DNA of 64,000 bases, from assembly GCA_023376005.1 (NCBI GenBank), contig CM042157.1, positions 63,692,311-63,756,310 on the forward strand, read 5' to 3'. The position numbers and the translations under genes are program-made. Below the pieces are notes generated by a model. That model ran no database searches. It was not told the origin of the DNA and worked only from the letters and a program-made list of their open reading frames with translations. How positions within the stretch are numbered: position 1 is the first letter of the stretch; every line of letters begins with the position of its first letter. The DNA comes from Doryteuthis pealeii. Lineage: Eukaryota; Mollusca; Cephalopoda; Myopsida; Loliginidae. This document shows, one piece after another, positions 54,542 through 64,000 of the stretch.

Positions 54542-54663
54542 AAATTTCTTAGGTGGTGTTAACATTTTGTCGTCCTGGATTCCTGCCCTTATTTAAAGAA
54601 AAACATAGTGTAAATAAGGGCATGAACCAGGGACGTCAAAATGTTAAAACCACCATTTCTTTT
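54540..54663. repeat. hairpin in presumed FAM98 intron
   Basis: TAACATTTTG and CAAAATGTTA, with CCCTTATTT / AAATAAGGG inside, form about 50-base arms. Confidence 0.75.
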
Positions 54664-55220
54664 TTTTTAAAAATTAACATTCAATTAACATTTATTAAAT
54701 TAAATTTCTTTTTTCAATTTCATAAATGAGAAAAATAAAGCTAACAAATTATTTTTAAACAATAAAATAACTTAACTGTGACATTATTTTTTCAATATAA
54801 AAAAAAAACAACAAAAAACATATAACACAACAGCATTAGATATTAATGAATAGTTATAAAAAAAAACTTTAAGAAAAGAACTGATTGCATAAAATCCATA
54901 ACCTTTTGTGTAATTATTTACTCAGCATAGCACAAGACTAGAAGTGGGGGGCACCCAGTGAGAATCAAACTCTCCATCAATCGTCTGTTAGAATAACTAC
55001 TCCACTATGACACCATAATGTACACATTAACCTAGTCGTGTCACTATCACTTTCAAAATTAGGTATGTCATCAAGCACTATTGTTTCAGTATCTATGCAA
55101 TACTCACTTGTATATAAACCTAGTAAAAAAAGCACATTGTAGCGCAATTTTTATTAGAGCAATACTGTTGAAATGCACTTTCCGGTCCAATTTGCATGAT
55201 AATTTTTGTGTGAAGTAAGT

Positions 55221-55451
55221 AAAGTCATTGAGGCGGCCTAATGTCAGTATCAGCAAGACAGCCTATCCCCTTTTCACTAGCACTAAACCAAGGAGATTAT
55301 TTTAGCATCTGAGGTGGAGCACCACATCTCCTCACTTCACCACACAGATCCCTGTGCATAATCATATGCTGAGTTGGCGAGGGCCGGTATCAAAACAGGA
55401 ACCTTGTGATTACCTAGCCGAACGCTCTAACGACTGAGCTAAACCGGCCCT
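55221..55451 (-). mobile_element. SINE family A, full length
   Basis: GGGCCGGTTTAGCTCAGTCG on the minus strand to AGGCCGCCTCAATGACTTT. Confidence 0.8.
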
Positions 55452-55708
55452 CTGAACATAATTTTTTCATCATCCACTTTCTTAATAGAATGGCAATGAT
55501 TATGAAATGCTAAATAGAATCCTCCACTCTTTCATAAACAGAAGAAAGAAAAAATATGAAGCAATTGACTGAAAAATTCCCCTTATTTATTGAATGATCC
55601 TCATACAAAAAAAAAAAAAAAAATCATATAGAAATCTAATACCATCCAGATAAGTTTGTCATACCTTTTTCTTCTTTTTTTTTTGTGATCAATTCTATCT
55701 TATATAAT

Positions 55709-56022
55709 TTTGATTTTTCAAACTGTTGTTCTCATCTTTATTGTGATATGTAAAATCACAGCGTTTTAGCCGCTGTATTCTCCGGCCTTCCTTAGGTGTT
55801 TCCTGTGTATATACAAGCATGGCAATGAGCCAACCTGGGAAATCATTTTGGCGTCAAAGAACTTTTGAAGTTCAACAGCTAAACTATTCAAAATGATTTC
55901 CGAGGTTGGTTCATTGCTATGCTTGTATATACACAGGAAACACCTAAGGAAGGCCGGAGAATACAGCAGCCGAAACATTGTGATTTTACATACCACAATA
56001 AAGATGAGGACATCAGTCCAAA
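55709..56022. repeat. 314-bp foldback
   Basis: Arms of about 140 bases pair over TCTCCGGCCTTCCTTAGGTG, TTCCTGTGTATATACAAGCA and AAAATCACA; each arm equals the 3' part of family H, so it may be two head-to-head copies. Confidence 0.85.
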
Positions 56023-56111
56023 AAATCAAAAATTATATGTATCAAGCCTCATCTCAAAAAATTCAGACAAATAATTCCATTTTAGTCCTAAAATTTATAA
56101 ATAGAAAATCT

Positions 56112-56662
56112 GGACCAAGTATCCAAAGGCACCCCAGCTGGGAGCCGCCTCCAAAGGAACACCTTTTGCTTATCATCGCACACTTCAAGTTGGGGTACCA
56201 GAGGCGCATAGAAAATAAACTTTATGAATCATGTGATACCATTTCTGAACAACATTCTTTTATTTAAATAATCATAAAAGATATTTTGTAAATAAAAACT
56301 ATTTTAATTTAAATAAACATATCTGCATTTCTCTTCTGATTAAACAAAAACTATTTTGATTTAAAAATGTGTTTTTAATATAAAGTTTTATAATTTTAAA
56401 AAAAAATTCCTATTGAATTAACAACAATAACATGAAATAACTCATTTTTTTAATTAAAATCGAAAGCTATTTTAGTATAAAAGCATGCCTTTGGGTTGTA
56501 AATATACATGAACAAACTTTAAAAAAATCTTACAGTGAAATTCTAATGCAAAAAAAATCATCTGTTTGTAAACAAACAACCGGGATTTTATGGTGAAAGT
56601 AAAAGGTGTTCCTTTCAAAACAGATCCCAGCTGGGGTGCCTATTGGTTACTTGGTTCGAAAA
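56112..56662. mobile_element. non-autonomous DNA element with ~55-bp terminal inverted repeats
   Basis: GCACCCCAGCTGGGA and AAAGGAACACCTTTT at left; AAAAGGTGTTCCTTT and TCCCAGCTGGGGTGC at right, bounded by CCAAGTA/TACTTGG. AT-rich core without coding capacity. Confidence 0.75.
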
Positions 56663-56829
56663 TCTTAGTGGTGAGAGGAAGGAAAAACTACAGAAATATA
56701 GTGCATAGGTGAATTGTATACAGTTAAAATCATGTTTTATTTTTTTTTTTTTTTTTTTTTAACATGACCACCTAGTACCCAGGTCACAGTTCAGCCACCA
56801 CGGGTCACTTATATATATATTAAAAAAAG

Positions 56830-56995
56830 CTTTTGGATGTGCGTGGTGTAATGATTACAAGCATAGGAAATGGACTCGTCGACCTGAATTCAAATCTTGG
56901 ATGAGGCGGTTTACATTTCACATGACCCTAATCCTCTTGGGAAAGGTATGCATCCAACTACTCTCCAACTGCTTGTGCGAAGAGGTTGTTAGATA
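56830..56995 (+). mobile_element. SINE family B copy, shortened
   Basis: GTGCGTGGTGTAATGATTAC and GAATTCAAATCTTGG; internal deletion. Confidence 0.7.
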
Positions 56996-57171
56996 TAAAT
57001 ATATAAAAAAGCTAGATCAATGTTTTATTTTACTCAAATATTCTTAGTATATATGCAACTTCATCTTAATGTACAGTTATATGGGATTTTTATTTTTTAA
57101 TGTGATATGATATTACCACTGAGGTATGAATATTTATCACGTACCCAGGTTAGGCACAAGGCCCTATTAAT

Positions 57172-58175
57172 GTGGGACCACCCATGAACCGAAGCTCATG
57201 GGAGGCGGGTGCAAAAAATGTGTTGATCCCATCGGCATTCCCCTTCAATGGGGCGCCTCAAGCACCGGGCAATAAACCCAGCCCTGCCCCTTTACATCGA
57301 GGGGGTAGGTGTTGCCTGGGGGGATGGCCCCCTGGGATCAGTGATGTTAACTTATGCGGTCCAGGGCTGAAGCCACCAGATGTGAATTGTTCCACTGATT
57401 TTAGGGGCTTACTGTCAAGTGTGGAGATTCCCTCTTCACTTTTAAAACACATGAACTCAGTTTTATCGGAGTTTACATGGAGGCCAATGTTCCATGCTGC
57501 TTTCTCCAGGCTATGCAGAAGGAATACAACCTATGCAGGTGTATTTGCAAGAAGTGCCAGATCATCTACATAGATAGCATCTATAATAGTCTGTGTGGGA
57601 TATTGCCTGCTTCTTGCCTTTTTTAGTGTGAGGCCTTTTTCTTTTATAGGATCTAATGATGTTCAAAGTACATAGTCTAGGCATATCATGAATATATATG
57701 GTGCTAATGTATCTCCTTGTAGGACTCCACCGGCTATGCCAAAGAAATCTGTGTCACCATCAGTTGAGCGTACCATTGCTTTTGTATCTTTGTAACACAT
57801 CATTATTGCGGTAACTGTTTCTTTTGAGAGGCCCATATGCTAGTAGTATTTGCTCCATTTTCCCTCTGTGTATGAAGTCAAATGCCTTGGAGAAATCTAC
57901 AAATAGCAGTGTTGCCTCAAGATTCTTTGCTCTTACCCCATCTATGATTCGACAAATAGTCAGGATCTGAGAGGTTGTGGATCGATTTTTGCAGAATCCA
58001 TTTTGTTTTTTCCTAAGGATTTTCTCTATTTCAGATTGGATGCGATTAAGAAGAAGGGCATTATATATCTTAGCAGCTATAGCAGTAAGAGTTATGCCTC
58101 TGTAGATTTTAGCGTTGCCTTTTTTGGGGTGAATGGGAGGATGCAGCCTTTTGTCCATAAACAAAATACAGTAGA
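57172..58175 (-). pseudogene. LINE reverse-transcriptase fragment
   Basis: On the minus strand: KIYRGITLTAIAAKIYNALL, FVDFSKAFDFIHRGK, GVLQGDTLAPY and IYVDDLALLANTP (polymerase motif YVDD). Frameshifts and stops interrupt it between blocks, so it is inactive. Typical of an RTE-like/BovB-like or related invertebrate LINE; clade not fixed. Shares sequence with 48220-48362. Confidence 0.85.
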
Positions 58176-58389
58176 AAAATGGATAAAAGTCTACACCCTC
58201 CCATTCACATATTAGCCATCTTTATTAGAGTGAAGGCAATATAAAGACTAATTGATAATCATTGCCCTGTCAGCATAGCTTAAAATATGCTGACTGTATC
58301 CCTGCAGATATGGGTAAGACCTCCTTTCAAAAAAAAAGAAGGTATGTCACTAAACTAAATTTGATGATGAGGCTCTAGTTCTTAACCTA

Positions 58390-58490
58390 TAGGGAGTTTG
58401 GAATACCCATTCATTGCCATTACTCCCAGGTCCACTCTGATCCTGTGTGGAAATACCTGTTAGGGTCTCATCTGGGTAAAATCTGTTTGC
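58390..58490 (+). repeat. family C fragment
   Basis: CATTCATTGCCATTACTCCC and ACCTGTTAGGGTCTCATCTG. Confidence 0.6.
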
Positions 58491-58621
58491 AAATTAATTA
58501 GTATTGAATAAAAATATGGAGAAACCCTATAAGTGTGTGCAAATAAATGATTATTATTAAATAGAATTATTAATGTTAGGAAGACCAGGATTATTATTAT
58601 TAATTACTTGAACCATATAAT

Positions 58622-58815
58622 TGTTCGATTCCGACCCTCGCCAACTCAGCATATGAATAGTACATGGATATGTGCAGTAAAGTAAGGAGCTGATGGTAGG
58701 AGTGGTTCTCCGCCTCAGATGCCCAAAAACAATCTCCTTGGTCTAGCACTAGTGAAAAGGGGATAGATTCCCTCACTGTCTGGCTGATACTGACTTTAGG
58801 CCACCCTGACGACTT
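58622..58815 (+). mobile_element. SINE family A copy
   Basis: TTCGATTCCGACCCTCGCCA to GGCCACCCTGACGACTTTAA; head truncated. Confidence 0.75.
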
Positions 58816-58820
58816 TAAAA

Positions 58821-59047
58821 AGATAGGAATACTTTATATCATACAACTGTGTTCAAATTATTTGTATTAGATAGGAATACTTGATATCATATTACTGTGT
58901 GCAAATGATTTGTATTAGATAGGAATACTTTATATCATACAACTGTGTGCAAATTATTTGTATTAGATAGGAATACTTTATATCATACAACTGTGTGCAA
59001 ATTATTTGTATTAGATAGGAGTACTTTATATCATACAACTGTGTGCA
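58821..59047. repeat. 48-bp tandem repeat, 4.7 copies
   Basis: AGATAGGAATACTTTATATC recurs at 58821, 58869, 58917, 58965 and 59013 exactly 48 bases apart; flanked downstream by family D sequence to about 59170. Confidence 0.9.
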
Positions 59048-59439
59048 GAATAAAACAAAAAAACTCTTAAGAAACAACTAGACAAAAATTTAAATTTAAA
59101 CATATAATGTATATGATTCCCTAACCTCTAGACATGAAATCATCTTATGCCATTAAAATCCATCAATAATCAGTAATCATTTTATATACCAACAAAAAAA
59201 TTATATATACAGGGAAATGTATGAAAAATTAGTCCAGTTACTTACCTGACATAGAACAGGCAATAATTATTTGGTTCAGCTTCAAGGGCCTGATCCCCCA
59301 AGCAGAAACCTACCCCCATTGCACTAAAAGATGATTGGGTCAGGATCAATGCCTGGGGCATTTAAAAAAGGAAAAACTCAATATTTACCTTATATTTGGG
59401 TGTCAGTTCCTATCAGGTGAGTGAGGTAAAATAACTGGT

Positions 59440-60200
59440 ATAGTCCCAGGAGGCCTGTTCCATGATGCAGTACTTGGCCCCTTACCTAAAAGGGGTAAGG
59501 TTTATTACCCCGTGCCTAAGGTGCCGTCCTTTACTCTGGTACGAGGCCACTCTGACCTGGAGTGGTAGTATATGTTAGGGTCCTATCTATGGGTCAAATA
59601 GATCTGTTTAAAAATTATTCAATATGAATACTTGATGCTATATATTTCATCATCAGTCTCATAACTCCAGAATGAGGGGGAGGGGTTCCTTGTGACATAG
59701 TGGTTAACGTGCTGAACTCCAGTCACACTATTACATTCAGTTTTGGACTAATACCCTTGAGAAAGGTATTAGTCCTCTGTCCCTCCAGCTATTGCTTAAA
59801 TAGTACAACTACTATTCTTCTACGAGGATGGCTTTGGCATTGAATAACCCATGAATGTTGATGTGCTATTAAACAAAGAACCCCCCCCCAAAAAAAAAAA
59901 AATCATAATCCCAGGTGGAGTAATTGTAGAGGCACCACTGATGACTGACAATTACCCATTATCATAGGCAGCACTCTGCAACTTTGCAAAAGACAAGCCT
60001 GTCCATTCCTGCATGGCCGTGGGCGCCAAACTGTGATGCTTAAGGACAGAATCTTGGTGGTTGAGCAGTCCATTATATGCAACCCTCCCCTTTGGCCATT
60101 CCTTAGGCTAGATAGACGGTTGGAGAGGTCCCTTCTGATCAATCAGCTGGTCATATCAAGCACTAGCACCTATATGATTGTCCTGACCCTATTGCTCTTA
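59440..60200 (+). repeat. family C pieces and SINE-like sequence
   Basis: Family C at 59520-59610 (TGACCTGGAGTGGTAGTATA) and 60015-60190 (TGATGCTTAAGGACAGAATC, CACCTATATGATTGTCCTGA); tRNA-SINE-like stretch at 59690-59815. Confidence 0.6.
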
Positions 60201-60229
60201 TGCAGACCTCTAAACATTTTTATCATATA

Positions 60230-60710
60230 CTAGCAACAGCAAACACCCTCCGGGCATCGTAAAAATTAATTTTTGAAAGACATTGCCTGAGAGGGTGGGA
60301 GTTAAAAATTCAATGTATCATAAGTAAGACAAATCCTCATATTTATTAAAGGAGTAAAAAAAAAAAAATAAAACAATTTGAAATGAAAACTGAGCCCCGT
60401 CCCTCTCAAATAAAATGTTGCATGCATGTAATAATCAAACCATTATTTTGAATATTTTCCACATCAATTTTACACAAAATCATAGGTATTTATTTATTTG
60501 TAAACTTTTTAGTTAACTTCTTGTTACTGTAAAAAAAAATTTTTTAAATGACCAGAGTAAAAAAAACAATTTTTAAAATTGCTTACTCAAATTTTGGGTG
60601 TATATAGCATAAGAATATTGTAACGTAAGCTGTGACGTAGAGCTATGACGTAGTTTTTGTTACAGACAGAAATACAGACAATCTCCATTATTAATAGAGA
60701 TGTGCTAGAA
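60230..60710 (+). repeat. family E repeat
   Basis: ACTAGCAACAGCAAACACCC to CAATCTCCATTATTAATAGA. Confidence 0.65.
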
Positions 60711-60839
60711 GGTGGTGGAGAATAAAACAAATATGTAGAAAAATGATTTTTATTAATCTATATATGAATATAGATTTATTTTTTAACTTTTTAAATCCCA
60801 GGCAATGCGAGATAGCTCTGCCAGTTATTAATATACGGT

Positions 60840-61500
60840 CAACTTACAAAGAAAAAAAATGTTTTATATTGGTTTTAATTACATTTTTATCATATGATAA
60901 TAAATCTTAACACTGGGACTATCTATTTCATCTCACCAGCACTAAAATATGAATTATAGGTAGATAACATTGTTGATATTCAAGTACCTCCCCCCACAGG
61001 GGTACTATGTGACATATGATCAGTTCAGTAGAGGGTCCCACTTGCATACATATGGGTAGGGAGTTAGATTAACTAGATAGATGTTCAGATAAACTGAATT
61101 GCATACACTGATTCCACCTATTCGAGTGATTTTTTTTTTTTTTACTGAGAACTTCTTTTGTTGTGTCTGTAGCAAACAATATCTGTTCTTTCTGAACAGA
61201 TACTTGTTTTAACATTCCCAGTTGATTTTTTTTATTTGAGGTTATTGTTATTTAATCATATTAGTTAGAGCTGTGTAAATGGAGTTCAAAACCGTTTTAA
61301 TTATACAAATATCCCCAGTGGTTCAAAAGTTATGAGAATTTAAATCCTCGAAATTAGGGGTACAAAAGTGAACATGATTTTACTCAAAAAATGTCAAATC
61401 TCAAACCAATTCAAAACAAGTGGTGGGGGCAGGTCTAACCCCCTCTGCAGTGGATACAGTCAGCATTTACCTTGTCTGAGTTTGTTCATAATAGTTTTTT
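60840..61500. other. no recognised element
   Basis: AT-rich, T run at 61131-61143; nothing supported. Confidence 0.35.
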
Positions 61501-61819
61501 GGTAATTATGAACTTTTGTTTAGTAAATTAGGGTGTCTCAGAAAAAACAGAACCCACAAATTTTCTAATAAAACTGTTAATTTTCCCATTAAACAAATAA
61601 ATTATGGTTTAGGGTTAGTTTAATGGGAAAATAAATAATTTGGGTTCTGTTTTTTCTGGGTCAACCTGTACAAATTATTTATTTTCCCATTAAACTAACC
61701 CTAAACCCTAACCCATTATTTATTTGTTTAATGGGAAAATTAACAGTTTTATTACAAAATTTGTGGGTTCTGTTTTTTCTGAGACACCCTAATTTACTAA
61801 ACAAAAGTTCATAATTACC
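61501..61819. repeat. 319-bp nested palindrome
   Basis: GGTAATTATGAACTTTTGTT at left is exactly mirrored at right; the inside carries a second inverted repeat (TTAATGGGAAAATAAATAAT) and telomere-like AACCCTAAACCCTAACCC at 61697-61714. Confidence 0.85.
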
Positions 61820-62084
61820 CTTATCCTTCATTTGTCACTTTGTAACCCTTTGCCTATCGAAGCCAACTAGCTATCTTTAGAGTGACTTTGAAAAAAAGAT
61901 GCCACAAAGGTGTCATGCGACACCAAATCCTTCTTTTAGTTCAATGGGAAGGTACTGCTCTAAAATTGGAATCTTCAGGATCAAGCAGAGTTTGCTTTTT
62001 GCTACGTCCCATCTGAACATAAGAATCTAGGCAAGGACAAAAATTGACGAGATGAAAGATGTTCGCATATACTGCATACCCTCT

Positions 62085-62280
62085 ATTCAACAAAGTGGTA
62101 GTACCTGTTAGAGTCCCATCAATAGGTTAAATAGAAAAAAAAGAGTATTAAAAAATGTTGTTTAAATTGAGTTTGAAAGAAAAAAAATTTAAATACCATC
62201 AAGAATGAATAAAACAAAACATCTTCGGCATAAAATAACCCAACAAGGATTGACATGCCGTAAAATCCAACGAACCAACC
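62085..62280 (+). mobile_element. family C 3' part
   Basis: GTAGTACCTGTTAGAGTCCC and GGCATAAAATAACCCAACAA then GTAAAATCCAACGAACCAAC. Confidence 0.65.
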
Positions 62281-62334
62281 ATCTATTTAAGAGTTTCCAG
62301 TAAGAACTTGTTTTCATGTCTCTATCAAACAACG

Positions 62335-62655
62335 ACTGTTCTTTCTGAACCTTAACTTGGTGATCATCAAGGCATGCCAACAGCATGGATTCCCTTGACT
62401 CTCTCTCAGCATCCATCCCTATCAGCCATCACTCTTGGCAAGTCCTCTAGACTGCATCCCGTGTCTGCACAGAGCTGATGAATGTAAGTTTTTGCTGAGC
62501 GACCTACACTGCTGTGTCAAAGTATAGGAACCACTTATAAGTTCAACCTTACTTTTCCAGCAGTCTTGCTCATCTTACTTGGATGGTTTGTGAGATGGGA
62601 GGTAAGTGGCTGTACAGCTACTGTTTTGTATGGTGCTGCTTCCAAGATTTGTTCA
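62335..62655 (-). pseudogene. LINE 3' fragment
   Basis: Parallel to 26450-26895 (GCACAGAGCTGATGAATGTA, TTTGTGAGATGGGAGGTAAG), decayed. Confidence 0.6.
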
Positions 62656-62659
62656 AAAC

Positions 62660-63095
62660 GGTTGGTTGGATTTTATGGCATGTCAACCCATTGGGTTATT
62701 TTATGCGTTTTTGTTTTATTCATTCTTGATGGGTACTCTTTTTTATTTTTTTTATTTTTCTAAACCCTTTTTATCATACATGTGCTATAAGGCGGTGGGT
62801 AAGAGTCTCGGTGTCCTGGGTAAGACATTAAACTGCATCCAATGGTGAAGTTCCAATTTTGGAGCTCTGGGGAGTGTGGAGTACCCATTCATTGCCATTT
62901 CTCCCAGGTCCACTTTGACCCGGAGTGGTAGTACCTGTTATGGTCCCACCTATGGATTAAATAGAAAAAAAATTAGTGTTAAAAAAAAGTTTTTAAAAAT
63001 TTTGAATATCCATCAAGCATGTATAGAATAAAATGTCTTCGGCATAAAATAACCCAACAAGTGTTGACATGCCATAAAATCCAACAAACTGAAAT
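62660..63095. mobile_element. two family C copies in opposite orientations
   Basis: Minus-strand tail 62660-62760 (GGATTTTATGGCATGTCAAC) and plus-strand copy 62800-63095 ending TTGACATGCCATAAAATCCA. Confidence 0.7.
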
Positions 63096-63380
63096 GGAAA
63101 AAACGCCTGGGTAATGCTAGAAGCGCCTTCTAGTAGAATTCTTCACCCTTTCTTTTGTAGTAATATAGATACAAACTCTTTGGTTTTTTGGTCTTGTGCA
63201 CTAATCACCAAGTTATCTGTGAAGACAATCTATTCAGTCACTTAATCTGTCTGCAGTAAAAGCACTTAAAAAAAAATATATACGTGTTTATCTGGGCACG
63301 TGACTGACATTGCAAGTGAATGTCGACTTCACATTCCAAAATTCTACTAAAGAATTATAAGTAGCATTTCAGAAGAGCTT

Positions 63381-63510
63381 TTTCTCTCTCTCTCAGTTTC
63401 TGCTTCTGCTTCTCTCTCTCTCTCTGCTTCTGCTTCTCTCTCTCTGCTTCTGTCTCTCTCTCTCTCTGCTTCTGCTCTCTCTCTCTCTCTCTCTCTCTGC
63501 TTCTGCTTCT

Positions 63511-63553
<43 letters not shown>

Positions 63554-63579
63554 TTCTGCTTCTCTCTCTCTCTCTCTCT

Positions 63580-63616
<37 letters not shown>

Positions 63617-63644
63617 TTCTCTCTCTCTCTCTCTCTCTCTCTCT

Positions 63645-63721
<77 letters not shown>

Positions 63722-63740
63722 TTCTCTCTCTCTCCTCTCT

Positions 63741-63817
<77 letters not shown>

Positions 63818-63830
63818 TTCTGCTTCTGCT

Positions 63831-63865
<35 letters not shown>

Positions 63866-63897
63866 TTCTTTCTCTTTCTCTAAGCTGCTGCTTCTCT
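63381..63897. repeat. (CT)n microsatellite with CTTCTG interruptions
   Basis: More than 500 bases of CT dinucleotides with TGCTTC blocks. The open frame on the other strand is an RE repeat and not a gene. Confidence 0.95.
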
Positions 63898-64000
63898 AAC
63901 TCTTTGCCTACCAAAAAATCCATGGTAGTTTTTACCTGTATGATGGGATATTTCGAAGTTCACTATCTATTCAACTCAGAACTCATTCTATTCAAATAAA
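63898..64000. mobile_element. MITE with CTCTTTGCCTA end, cut by the window edge
   Basis: CTCTTTGCCTACC start and GAACTCATTCTATTCAAAT body match 30498-30727. Confidence 0.65.

Noticed and set aside
61697..61714. Internal telomere array
   Set aside because: Only about three degenerate units inside a palindrome; too short to call a telomeric repeat.
63393..63923. 176-residue open frame rich in RE dipeptides on the minus strand
   Set aside because: It is the translation of a (CT)n microsatellite; no start context, domain or splice support.

Overview
The window is animal nuclear DNA and looks like a cephalopod mollusc, most likely an octopus. It is AT-rich, the genes are split by long introns, and it is crowded with tRNA-derived SINEs, MITE-like foldback elements, LINE and LTR-retrotransposon debris and long (TA)n, (GA)n and (AAT)n arrays. 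The species call is inference from repeat style and protein similarity; no database search was possible.

Two protein-coding genes are well supported, arranged head to head. On the minus strand, 22 exons between 52538 and 15451 encode eIF3a, the scaffold subunit of translation initiation factor eIF3 (about 1262 aa; human 1382 aa). Every junction has GT-AG signals, and phases agree except at two places. Exon 10 has one base too many and exon 19 one too few, both in short A runs. The two errors cancel over the whole CDS, which fits assembly errors or a remarkable frameshifted allele. On the plus strand, FAM98 (a tRNA-ligase complex component) starts at 53120. Its conserved domain lies in one exon to about 54257, then an intron begins, and no later coding exon is visible before the window ends. 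About 580 bp separate the two start codons and act as a probable shared promoter.

Layout: 1-15450 is the downstream flank of EIF3A and is almost all repeats, including a rearranged gypsy gag / copia RT mosaic with a ~100-bp tandem array (4653-8530). 15451-52538 is EIF3A; intron 1 alone is 12.7 kb. 52539-53119 is the promoter and 5' UTR region. 53120-64000 is FAM98 exon 2 followed by repeat-filled intron or flank.

The most informative observations concern mobile DNA. A 233-bp MITE inserted at TTAA inside a SINE preserves the target sequence. A ~570-bp retroposon is flanked by an 11-bp duplication inside another copy of the same SINE. Several long foldbacks in the two transcription units could form double-stranded RNA. 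No operon, CRISPR array, prokaryotic feature or novel protein system is visible.
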